Below are positions 1-5,815 of a stretch of 7,194 nucleotides of DNA, one piece after another. The translations under genes were made by a program, and so were the position numbers. The notes under the pieces were generated by a model. That model had not been told where the DNA came from, searched no databases, and saw only the letters and a program-made list of their open reading frames with translations. Source of the DNA: JADYZU01 sp964443055. Its GTDB lineage: Bacteria > Pseudomonadota > Alphaproteobacteria > Rhodobacterales > Rhodobacteraceae. Every line of letters starts with the position of its first letter. The stretch's first letter is position 1. Location of the stretch: positions 1 to 7,194 of the forward strand of contig CAYUBT010000132.1 in assembly GCA_964443055.1 (NCBI GenBank), written 5' to 3'.

Positions 1-53
1 GGGCGGACCGTCTGCGGCGCGGGACATTCGTGCGAGGCGCGGCAGAAGGATGA
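1..53 (+). CDS. possible 3' end of an upstream gene (partial)
   Basis: The third forward frame is open from the window edge to a TGA at 51-53 and reads ADRLRRGTFVRGAAEG, an arginine/alanine-rich tail that would suit the C-terminus of an alphaproteobacterial protein. A perfect 8-bp stem starts 5 nt after this stop, as expected for the end of a transcription unit. The stretch is only 16 codons, another frame is open through it as well, and no domain can be recognised, so this is a weak call. If it is real, the upstream gene runs in the same direction as the asparagine-synthase-like gene and may belong to the same glycan locus. Confidence 0.25.
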   Translation, partial: ADRLRRGTFVRGAAEG

Positions 54-58
54 ACCTT

Positions 59-89
59 GATCATCGTCCGGGCCGGGGAGCCGATGATC
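59..89 (+). terminator. inverted repeat, possible terminator of the upstream unit
   Basis: GATCATCG (59-66) and CGATGATC (82-89) are perfect 8-bp complements around a 15-nt GC-rich loop, with two possible G-U pairs extending the base outward. The stem begins 5 nt after the TGA at 51-53. There is no T-tract directly after it. It could equally be a palindromic protein-binding site. Confidence 0.3.
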
Positions 90-264
90 GGTCTCCGCCC
101 GCGACGTTTTCAGTTATCTGCCGCCTCCATGGAGTCCGGCCGTCAATCCGGGCGGACAGAGGCCCTGCAACGACACCGCGCCGATGCGGAACCGGACGGG
201 GCGAAAAAGCTTGCACAACCGGTAGCTACAGGCGATTCCTCACGATGCGGCACGCCACGGGGGG

Positions 265-291
265 AATGCCGGCCGCAGACGCTCCGGCATT
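265..291 (+). promoter_or_regulatory. perfect inverted repeat abutting the RBS of the asparagine-synthase-like gene
   Basis: AATGCCGG (265-272) and CCGGCATT (284-291) are exact complements separated by 11 nt. The right arm ends one base before the purine-rich putative Shine-Dalgarno segment (292-298) of the gene starting at 307. In RNA this would form a stable hairpin flush against the ribosome binding site. In DNA it has the dyad form of an operator. Which of these applies cannot be decided from sequence. Confidence 0.35.
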
Positions 292-306
292 GAAGAGAAT
301 CGCAGA

Positions 307-1953
307 ATGGATCTGACTCGCGAACATGCTGCCAGGACGGATGCGAGCGCGCCATTCGGAGCCGGGAACCTGATCGGTTCAGGAGCCGGTGTCCCGTTCA
401 TCAGGATCAATGCGGCAGGTGGGGAAGCCCGTGTCACCGGCATGCCCCGGGGCTTCGTCGGACACAGGCTGCTCCTGGATGGCGACTCACGGCCGCGCGG
501 TCTGTTCGCCGAATGGTCCTGGGACGGCACCACACTGAATGCCCGTGTCGATCCGCTGGGTTTCTTCACCCTGTTCGTCTACGCGAAGGGGTCCGAGATC
601 GTCCTGTCGCCCTCGATTCTGCAGTTGCTGGCGCAAGACGCCGACCCGACCCCCGACCATGTCGCATTGGCTGTGTTTCACCGTATCGGGTTCTTCGTCG
701 AAACCGACACGCCCTTCCGCCATATCCGGACTCTGCCCCCGGGCGGGCGGCTGACATGGCGGGATGGCGTGCTGCAGGTGCAAGGCGGTGCGCCCGCTCC
801 GCAGACCCGGGACGACCTGACCCGCGCGCAGGCGGTGGAGGCGTTCATCGAACTTCCTCGCGCGGCGATTCGTCGTTTCCTGCAGGCGTGGGAGGGGCCG
901 GTGACGCTGCCTCTGTCGGGCGGGCGGGATTCGCGTCACATCCTGCTGGAAATGGTGCATCAGGGCCGCAAGCCCGACACCTGCGTAACGTTTCACCATG
1001 GCGGGCAGGTGCTGAACAGCGAAGTGCAGGCTGCTCGTGCCATTGCAGGCAGGGCGGGCGTGCACCACACGATTCTGGGGCGCCCGCAGATGCGCCTGCG
1101 CAACAGCCTGCGCGCGATGTTCCTGACACAACTCTGCTCCGACGAGCACGCACAGATGATGCCGATGCACGATTTTCTGCGCGGCAGCCCCTCTGCGGTG
1201 TTCGACGGGATCGGGGGCGATATCCTGACCAATCCCGACGATGCGGCGGCAGGCTTTCAGGCGCGCGCGCGACGCGACGATTATGAAGGCATCGCCATCG
1301 GCATGGCCGAAGGGCATGGCAGCGTCCTTGGTCGCACGGGCCAGAGGCACCACGGCGGGCCGGGCGGCGTGTTCTCTCCCGGTCTGGAGACCGAGGCGAT
1401 CGGCCGTATCGCCGCAGCCATCCGGGTGTTTCGCGATGCCCCCGACCCCTATCAGGCCTTCTGGTTCTGGAACCGCACAAGGCGTGAAATCTCGTTCACC
1501 TCCACCGGGGTGCTGGGCGGTGCGGCGATGGTTTACGGCCCGTATCTGGACCCGGAATTCGTGGATCTCGGCCTGGCACTTCCCTGGTCGGTGACCTGTG
1601 ACCAGAAGCTGCATGACGATGCGATCGCCCTCGCTTTTCCGGAATATTCGGACATTCCCTATGCCGAAGGTTTCCCCGGAGAGCCCATGCGCCGCAATCC
1701 CCTGCTTCGCGCGGCACGAGGAATGGACATGCTGTATGTAGCCCTGCTGGCAGGGGGCCCGGCTGCGGTGCGCGACCTCGGACGGGTCACGCCGCTGCGC
1801 CGGGAAGCATCGGATTTGTATCGGCTGCACAAGGCCTTCGTCGAGGGCATGAATGCACAGGAAGCGCGCCGGTTGATGGCTCTGGAACAGCGGCTTGCCC
1901 GCGCCGCGCCGAGGGACGAAGCCATGGTGACGAATGTCCATTCCGGCGATTGA
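307..1953 (+). CDS. asparagine synthase-like amidotransferase/ligase lacking the glutaminase cysteine
   Basis: 548 residues. The C-terminal half is an asparagine synthase (AsnB C-domain) fold. The ATP-pyrophosphatase P-loop is SGGRDSR (residues 204-210), a variant of SGGxDS. GIGGD (301-305) matches the GxGxDE region but lacks the usual Glu. YGPYLDPEF (410-418) matches the PFLD motif and is followed by a Lys/His-containing helix. The N-terminal half keeps class II glutaminase-like landmarks (DPLGFF 82-87, TPFRHIRTLPPGG ending at 147), but there is no Cys at position 2 and none before residue 226, so glutamine hydrolysis in cis is unlikely. The family adenylates a carboxylate and attaches an amine; members without the Cys use free ammonia or another amine, as in beta-lactam synthetase or lasso-peptide cyclases. 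The start at 307 has an AAGAGA segment 8 nt upstream. The gene overlaps the following glycosyltransferase by 20 nt, which favours a role in modifying a glycan or glycoconjugate. The substrate is unknown; it should not be named asnB. Confidence 0.85.
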   Translation: MDLTREHAARTDASAPFGAGNLIGSGAGVPFIRINAAGGEARVTGMPRGFVGHRLLLDGDSRPRGLFAEWSWDGTTLNARVDPLGFFTLFVYAKGSEIVLSPSILQLLAQDADPTPDHVALAVFHRIGFFVETDTPFRHIRTLPPGGRLTWRDGVLQVQGGAPAPQTRDDLTRAQAVEAFIELPRAAIRRFLQAWEGPVTLPLSGGRDSRHILLEMVHQGRKPDTCVTFHHGGQVLNSEVQAARAIAGRAGVHHTILGRPQMRLRNSLRAMFLTQLCSDEHAQMMPMHDFLRGSPSAVFDGIGGDILTNPDDAAAGFQARARRDDYEGIAIGMAEGHGSVLGRTGQRHHGGPGGVFSPGLETEAIGRIAAAIRVFRDAPDPYQAFWFWNRTRREISFTSTGVLGGAAMVYGPYLDPEFVDLGLALPWSVTCDQKLHDDAIALAFPEYSDIPYAEGFPGEPMRRNPLLRAARGMDMLYVALLAGGPAAVRDLGRVTPLRREASDLYRLHKAFVEGMNAQEARRLMALEQRLARAAPRDEAMVTNVHSGD

Positions 1954-3067
1954 GATTTTTCTGAATCGGCTGCGTATCCGGGCGCAGGCCAGCCGTGCAG
2001 GAAGACTTCGCGCCCGGACGATGACACGCCCTTTCTCTGCCGGGGCGGAAAGGCGCCTGCTGCTGGTCACGCAGCCCGAGCGCATCCCGCAAAGCCAGAT
2101 CTACCCTTTTCACCATTATGCCTCCGATCTGGGCCGCATTCACGGTGCCGAAATACGGGAAGCGGATCTTGCTGCCGTCATGTCGGGGGCGGATACCCCC
2201 GCGAAAGGGGCGACGGTGGTGGCCTTCCAGACGCCGTTCGACATTTCCGACGACGATCTCTTGCGCCTGGTCGGGCGACTGCGATCCGATCATCCCGGTG
2301 CGCGGCTCGGCTGCCTTGACTGGTTCGCGCCGACGGATCTGCGCAATGCGGCGCGGATGGACCCGCTGGTCGATTTCTATGTGAAAAAACATGTCTTCCG
2401 GGATCGGGATCGCTATGGTCAACCCACCCTCGGTGACACCAATCTGACCGATTTCTACGGACGCCGCTTCGGTCTGGACGACACCGAGCGCTGCTTTACG
2501 GTTCCGGCCGGTTTTCTGGACAAGCTGGTGGTGGGGCCCTCGTTCGCGACCGCCCCGCAGATCCTTCCGGCTCTTCTCGGTGTTCCGCCTTCCGAAGGGG
2601 CGCGCCCCTTCGATCTTCACGCGCGCTTCGAGGTGAATGGCACGGAATGGTATCGCGCCATGCGCGGCGAGGCGATGACGGCACTCGAGAGACTCGGTGA
2701 TCTCTCGATTCTGCATGGACAGAACGTGCCGCTGTCCCGCTTCATGTGGGAGATGCGCAGGTCCAAGGTCTGCTTCAGCCCGTTTGGCTATGGAGAGGTA
2801 TGTTGGCGGGACTATGAGGCCGTCGCAGCCGGCGCGGTTCTCCTCAAGCCCGAGATGAGCCATGTCGAGACGGACCCCGACATCTTCATTCCCTGGGAAA
2901 CCTATGTGCCGCTGGCGTGGGATCTGTCCGATTTCGAGGAAAAGACCCGGAAACTGGTCGTCAGCGAGGACTTGCGTCGCCGCATCGCAGGACAGGCTTT
3001 CGGAATGCTTCGCGACTGGCTCCGCTCGGACGCCTTCGCACACAACATGAAGCCGGTTTTCGGCTGA
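1934..3067 (+). CDS. CgeB/GT1-like glycosyltransferase
   Basis: 377 residues, predicted cytoplasmic. The C-terminal third has the nucleotide-sugar binding signature of CgeB/Glyco_trans_1_2-type glycosyltransferases: FSPFGYGEVCWRDYEA (281-296), then AAGAVLLKPEMSH (298-310), a DPDIF and TYVPLAWDLSD segment, and a terminal helix. The glycine/acidic pair and the E..AAGA block resemble the GT-B donor-site motif. The middle has YVKKHVFRDRDRYGQP followed by GDTNLTDFYGRRFG, a block I associate with proteobacterial members of this group. The first 29 residues are basic. An internal Met at position 30 (nt 2021) precedes the beta-strand RLLLVTQPER, but no good ribosome binding site lies at either start. 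The upstream start is preferred because its 20-nt overlap with the preceding gene fits translational coupling. Donor and acceptor are unknown; context suggests a surface polysaccharide or glycoconjugate made together with the asparagine-synthase-like enzyme. Confidence 0.85.
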   Translation: MSIPAIEIFLNRLRIRAQASRAGRLRARTMTRPFSAGAERRLLLVTQPERIPQSQIYPFHHYASDLGRIHGAEIREADLAAVMSGADTPAKGATVVAFQTPFDISDDDLLRLVGRLRSDHPGARLGCLDWFAPTDLRNAARMDPLVDFYVKKHVFRDRDRYGQPTLGDTNLTDFYGRRFGLDDTERCFTVPAGFLDKLVVGPSFATAPQILPALLGVPPSEGARPFDLHARFEVNGTEWYRAMRGEAMTALERLGDLSILHGQNVPLSRFMWEMRRSKVCFSPFGYGEVCWRDYEAVAAGAVLLKPEMSHVETDPDIFIPWETYVPLAWDLSDFEEKTRKLVVSEDLRRRIAGQAFGMLRDWLRSDAFAHNMKPVFG

Positions 3068-3107
3068 ACGACCCGCTTCTCCCGCCTTCGCCTTCCTGTG
3101 CGACAAT

Positions 3108-3138
3108 CCGGGCCACCCGACCGAGGACGGGCGCCCGG
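3108..3138. terminator. nested GC stem-loop between convergent genes
   Basis: CCGGGC (3108-3113) pairs with GCCCGG (3133-3138). Inside it CCCG (3116-3119) pairs with CGGG (3128-3131), leaving an 8-nt loop and a 2x1 internal loop. That makes ten G-C pairs in all, midway between the stop of the glycosyltransferase (3067) and the stop of the SDR gene (3145, minus strand). This is where a bidirectional terminator is expected. There is no T-tract on either side, so the call rests on position and stem strength. Confidence 0.45.
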
Positions 3139-3144
3139 CGCAGG

Positions 3145-3897
3145 TCAGACCGCCGTATATCCGCCATCGACGAGGTAATAACTGCCGGTGATGAAGGAGG
3201 CATCGTCGGAGAGCAGGAAGCGCACGAGCCGGGCCACTTCGTCGGCCTGTCCGAGGCGGCCGAGCGGGTGGCGCGCCACCAGCGCCGTGCGGAACTCGTC
3301 CGGCAGGTTTTCGAGAAGGGGCGTCTCGATATAGCCGGGGCCGACGCAGTTGATACGCAGCCCTTGCGGACCGTATTCCGCCGCCGCGTTCTTCGTCAGC
3401 CCGACCACGCCATGCTTTGCCGCCGTATAGGCGCTGTTGCCGATCGCCGCGACCGTGCCATGGATCGAGGCCATGTTGACGATCGCGCATTCGGCGGCCC
3501 CGGCCTCGAGCATGGCGGGGATCTGATACCGCATGGCATAGAGAACGCCATTGAGATTGATGTCGATCACCCGGTTCCAGTCCTCGAGATCGACCTCGCC
3601 GGTAATGGCCGACTTTCCGCCGATCCCGGCATTGTTCACGGCGTAGTTCAGTTTTCCGTAGGTTCGGAGCGCGAACTCGACGGCTTTCCTGTTGTCGTCA
3701 GGCAAGGCGCTGTCGGCCTTGAAGGCAGCGGCCTCGCCCCCGGCGGCCGCGATCTCGCCCGCCACTTTTTGCGCGCTCGCTTCACTGATGTCCGAAAGGA
3801 CGACACGGGCACCGAGTGCTGCCAGCTCTTTCGCGATGGCTTCACCAATTCCCGAGCCAGCGCCGGTCACCAGGGCGACCTTGTTCCTGAACGACAT
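3145..3897 (-). CDS. SDR-family NAD(P)-dependent oxidoreductase
   Basis: 250 residues, the usual length of a classical short-chain dehydrogenase/reductase. All family marks are present: TGAGSGIG cofactor loop (11-18), NNAG (88-91) and the catalytic tetrad N114, S144, Y157, K161 (YTAAK), followed by the PGYIETP segment (187-193) and a C-terminal VDGGYTAV. Asp36 at the end of the second beta-strand (VVLSD) usually indicates NAD(H) rather than NADP(H). The fold oxidises or reduces an alcohol/ketone pair in the cytoplasm; sequence alone does not fix the substrate, and relatives are annotated as glucose dehydrogenase-like or 3-oxoacyl-ACP reductase-like. An ATG six codons upstream (3915) is possible. 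The start at 3897 is chosen because AGGAG (plus-strand 3908-3912) lies 10 nt before it and the sequence from MSFRNKVALVTG matches normal SDR N-termini. It is a single gene, convergent with the glycosyltransferase and divergent from the transport genes. Confidence 0.93.
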   Translation of the reverse strand: MSFRNKVALVTGAGSGIGEAIAKELAALGARVVLSDISEASAQKVAGEIAAAGGEAAAFKADSALPDDNRKAVEFALRTYGKLNYAVNNAGIGGKSAITGEVDLEDWNRVIDINLNGVLYAMRYQIPAMLEAGAAECAIVNMASIHGTVAAIGNSAYTAAKHGVVGLTKNAAAEYGPQGLRINCVGPGYIETPLLENLPDEFRTALVARHPLGRLGQADEVARLVRFLLSDDASFITGSYYLVDGGYTAV

Positions 3898-3934
3898 GAC
3901 GGGTTCACTCCTCATGGATGCCGGAAGGACGGGG

Positions 3935-3999
3935 TCCGGTTTCCCGCCGCCCGACCGGCTTTTCTGTCATCGCTGATTCTACACCGGGCGGGGACCGGA
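3935..3999. promoter_or_regulatory. imperfect inverted repeat in the divergent SDR/transporter promoter region
   Basis: TCCGGT-T-TCCCGCC (3935-3948) is complementary to GGCGGGGACCGGA (3987-3999), with one bulged T and one G-U pair, around a 38-nt loop. It lies between the divergent SDR gene and the symporter unit and encloses the most AT-rich stretch of the intergenic region. It may be a pair of regulator half-sites or a leader hairpin of the SDR transcript. GC-rich sequence makes chance complementarity fairly likely. Confidence 0.25.
3976..3981 (-). promoter_or_regulatory. candidate -10 element for the SDR gene
   Basis: Read on the minus strand the hexamer is TAGAAT, five of six matches to TATAAT, 79 nt upstream of the SDR start codon and in the most AT-rich patch of the intergenic region. 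The -35 region at 17-nt spacing (TTCCGT) is poor, so an activator-dependent promoter or a chance match are both possible. Confidence 0.25.
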
Positions 4000-4112
4000 C
4001 GGAAGGCGTTCTGTGCGCCTCGCATGGCCGGCTGTCCGCTCGGAACGGGGGCCGGTCCGTTGCAACCCCGGCCCGGTTCGCGTAAGCAGAATCCAACCGC
4101 AGGGAGAGCGCC

Positions 4113-4304
4113 ATGGGCAGGGATCGTCGCCAGGGGTTGTCGTGGTTGCTCGTGGTCCTGTTCGTGACCCTCGCCGGAATCGTCGTGCCCTACGGCGTGC
4201 TGTCGGGATCGGGTGTGCCGCTGGCGGTGCCGCTCTTCTGGCTCGGCTTCGGCCTGGTGGTGGTCCTGCTCATTGCCGTCGGCGTCGCGCGCTGGAGGCC
4301 CTGA
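4113..4304 (+). CDS. small two-helix membrane protein, DUF3311-like symporter partner
   Basis: 63 residues with a basic N-terminus (MGRDRRQG), a hydrophobic helix at about 9-28, a short Gly/Ser/Pro turn (VPYGVLSGSGVP) and a second helix at about 36-58 ending in ARWRP. This suggests two inner-membrane spans with both ends in the cytoplasm. AGGGAG (4101-4106) sits 6 nt before the ATG. The gene ends 1 nt before the start codon of a sodium:solute symporter. Small proteins of this size and topology (DUF3311, or the DUF997/YhdT type next to panF) are commonly encoded directly upstream of SSS transporters and are thought to assist them. Assignment to DUF3311 is by resemblance and position, not by a profile match. 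The strong ribosome binding site, helix pattern and tight spacing make the gene itself credible. Confidence 0.8.
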   Translation: MGRDRRQGLSWLLVVLFVTLAGIVVPYGVLSGSGVPLAVPLFWLGFGLVVVLLIAVGVARWRP

Positions 4305-4305
4305 A

Positions 4306-5775
4306 ATGTTGAGCCCCTCCCTCGTCTGGGCCGCCATCGGGGTATTCCTCCTCATCGGCATCGTCCTCGTCTGGCTTGCGGCAAGGGAAAGCCGCGACAC
4401 GGCGGCGGATTACTACCTTGCCGGATCGCGGCTCGGCGGGTTCATCTCGGGTCTCTCCTATGCCGCGACGACCTATTCGGCCTTCATGCTCATCGTCCTC
4501 ACCGGCCTCACCTGGCAGGGCGGAGTCGGGGCGCTGGGATTCGAACTGGTCTATTTCGCGGGTCTCTCGCTTCTGGTGATCTTCGGGCCGAGATTCTGGC
4601 TCGCGGGGCGGCGCTGGGGCTTCATCTCGCCAGCCGAGATGGTCGGCGCGCGCTACGGCTCGCGTGCGGTGGGGGCGGTGATGGCGGTGGCGTCCCTCGT
4701 CTTCCTCATCCCCTATTGTACCACGCAGATGGCGGGGATCGGCCTTCTGCTGTCGGGGGTGACGGGCGGCGAAATCTCGCTGGTCGCGGCGGTGGCGACA
4801 GGGGCGGTGATGGCGCTGCTCTGGACGGTGTTCGCCGGGCTGCGCTCGGTCGCATGGACGGATGCGGGGCAGGCGATGGTGATGATGGGCTCGGGGCTTC
4901 TTGCCATGGGCATCGTCATCTCGGCGCTGGGCGGGCCGTCGGGATTTGTCGATGCGCTGAGCGAGGAGCACGCGCTCTGGCTCGATGTGCCGGGACCGGG
5001 CTTGTGGAGCCTCGGCACCTTCCTCGCACTCTCGGTTCCGTGGTTCTTCTTCGCCATCACCAATCCGCAGGTGAGCCAGCGGCTCTTCATGCTTCGCGAC
5101 CTGCGGGCGATGCGGCGGATGATCATGTGGGTGCTGGGCTTCGGCTTCATCTTCACGCTGATCGCCGTGATCTGGGGCTTCGCGGCGCTGCTGCTCGTGC
5201 CCGATCTCGATGTTGCGGGCGAGGCCACGCCCGCGCTTCTCGTCTCGGGGGTGCTGCCCGTCTGGGTGAGCGTGCTCCTGATTCTCGGTATCCTCACGGC
5301 GGCGGTCTCGACGCTCGATTCCATCGCTCTCACCGTGGGCTCGATGGTGGCGCGCGACCTTCTGCCGCAGGGGGCGAGCGACGGGATGCAGATCCTCTGG
5401 GGCCGGGTCGTGGTGACCTGCGTCATCGTCTTCGCCGCCCTCTTCGCGGTGCGCGAAGCGGCGATCGTCGAACAGCTCGCCGCACTTTCGGCCGCCGGGC
5501 TGGTGGTGACGGTGCCGCCGATCATCGGGGCCTTCTTCTGGAAGCGGGGCACCGCGGCGGGGGCGCTGGCCTGCCTGGTGGGCGGTGCCTTGCTGGCGAT
5601 CTGGCTCGTGCTCGGGCGCGGGGTGAGCGTCTTCGACCCGCTGCTCGCCTTTTCGGTGATCGGCATTTCATGGGGGCTCTTCATCGTCGTGAGCCTCCTG
5701 ACCCGGCCGCGGGACACCGCCCTTGATTTCTCGGTGGAGCTTCGCGCCGAACTCGACGCCCACCGCGTGTGGTGA
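4306..5775 (+). CDS. sodium:solute symporter (SSS family)
   Basis: 489 residues, about 12-13 hydrophobic segments, the usual size for the SSS family (PutP, PanF, SGLT relatives), placed in the inner membrane and driving solute uptake with Na+. Visible marks are the YYLAGSRLGGF entry to the first core helix, SYAATTYSAFM (51-61), SPAEMVGARYGSRA after the third span, and the helix-8 signature AAVSTLDSIALT followed by GSMVARDL (332-352). A332, S335 and T336 fit the A-x-x-S-T/S pattern of the Na2 sodium site known from PutP and vSGLT. The frame is open further upstream to 4213, but that extension is the shadow of the preceding gene. The start at 4306 has GGAGG (4294-4298) 7 nt before it and gives a normal N-terminus, MLSPSLVW. 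The gene is translated almost continuously with the small membrane protein upstream. The substrate is not predictable; carboxylates, amino acids, pantothenate-like and sugar substrates all occur in the family. Confidence 0.93.
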   Translation: MLSPSLVWAAIGVFLLIGIVLVWLAARESRDTAADYYLAGSRLGGFISGLSYAATTYSAFMLIVLTGLTWQGGVGALGFELVYFAGLSLLVIFGPRFWLAGRRWGFISPAEMVGARYGSRAVGAVMAVASLVFLIPYCTTQMAGIGLLLSGVTGGEISLVAAVATGAVMALLWTVFAGLRSVAWTDAGQAMVMMGSGLLAMGIVISALGGPSGFVDALSEEHALWLDVPGPGLWSLGTFLALSVPWFFFAITNPQVSQRLFMLRDLRAMRRMIMWVLGFGFIFTLIAVIWGFAALLLVPDLDVAGEATPALLVSGVLPVWVSVLLILGILTAAVSTLDSIALTVGSMVARDLLPQGASDGMQILWGRVVVTCVIVFAALFAVREAAIVEQLAALSAAGLVVTVPPIIGAFFWKRGTAAGALACLVGGALLAIWLVLGRGVSVFDPLLAFSVIGISWGLFIVVSLLTRPRDTALDFSVELRAELDAHRVW

Positions 5776-5779
5776 TCGC

Positions 5780-5815
5780 CTGACGCCACGTGCCGTACGC
5801 GGATGCAGGCGTCAG
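5780..5815. terminator. inverted repeat between symporter and hisB ends
   Basis: CTGACGCC (5780-5787) and GGCGTCAG (5808-5815) are perfect 8-bp complements. A smaller CGT/ACG pair inside the 20-nt loop (5789-5791 with 5797-5799) could shorten it. The right arm covers the hisB stop codon (5812-5814) and the left arm starts 5 nt after the symporter stop, so one structure could end both convergent transcripts. No T-tract is present. Confidence 0.4.

Larger units (their letters stand above)
54..306. other. apparently non-coding leader region
   Basis: About 250 bases without a convincing gene. A frame is open from 50 to 316, but its product is an Arg/Pro/Gly-rich low-quality sequence with no recognisable motif, and its ATG has no properly spaced ribosome binding site. 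The region holds two perfect 8-bp inverted repeats (59-89 and 265-291). It also has an A-rich patch with TTGCAC at 211-216 that could be a -35 element, but no good -10 hexamer lies 16-18 nt downstream. The promoter of the 307-3067 gene pair is probably here, though I cannot place it. Confidence 0.4.

Noticed and set aside
211..240. TTGCAC as a -35 element for the 307 gene
   Set aside because: No acceptable -10 hexamer occurs 16-18 nt downstream; GATTCC is the closest and is poor.
50..316. 88-codon open frame before the asparagine-synthase-like gene
   Set aside because: Low-complexity Arg/Pro/Gly product, a purine run directly touching the ATG instead of proper spacing, and no recognisable motif.
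487..2085. 532-codon open frame on the minus strand
   Set aside because: It lies antisense to the asparagine-synthase-like gene, which has clear family motifs. The minus product is His/Arg-rich with no recognisable domain, typical of GC-rich shadow frames.
1787..3490. 567-codon open frame on the minus strand
   Set aside because: It spans the glycosyltransferase in antisense and runs into the SDR gene in another frame. The composition is Arg/Gly-rich with no motif, and both real genes are well supported.
3965..3983. TGT-N13-ACA resembling a PpsR/CrtJ-type site
   Set aside because: That site class requires a 12-nt spacer, the interior is not palindromic, and no photosynthesis gene is nearby.
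2917..4167. 416-codon open frame on the plus strand
   Set aside because: It is the antisense shadow of the SDR gene joined to fragments of neighbouring genes; no domain is visible.
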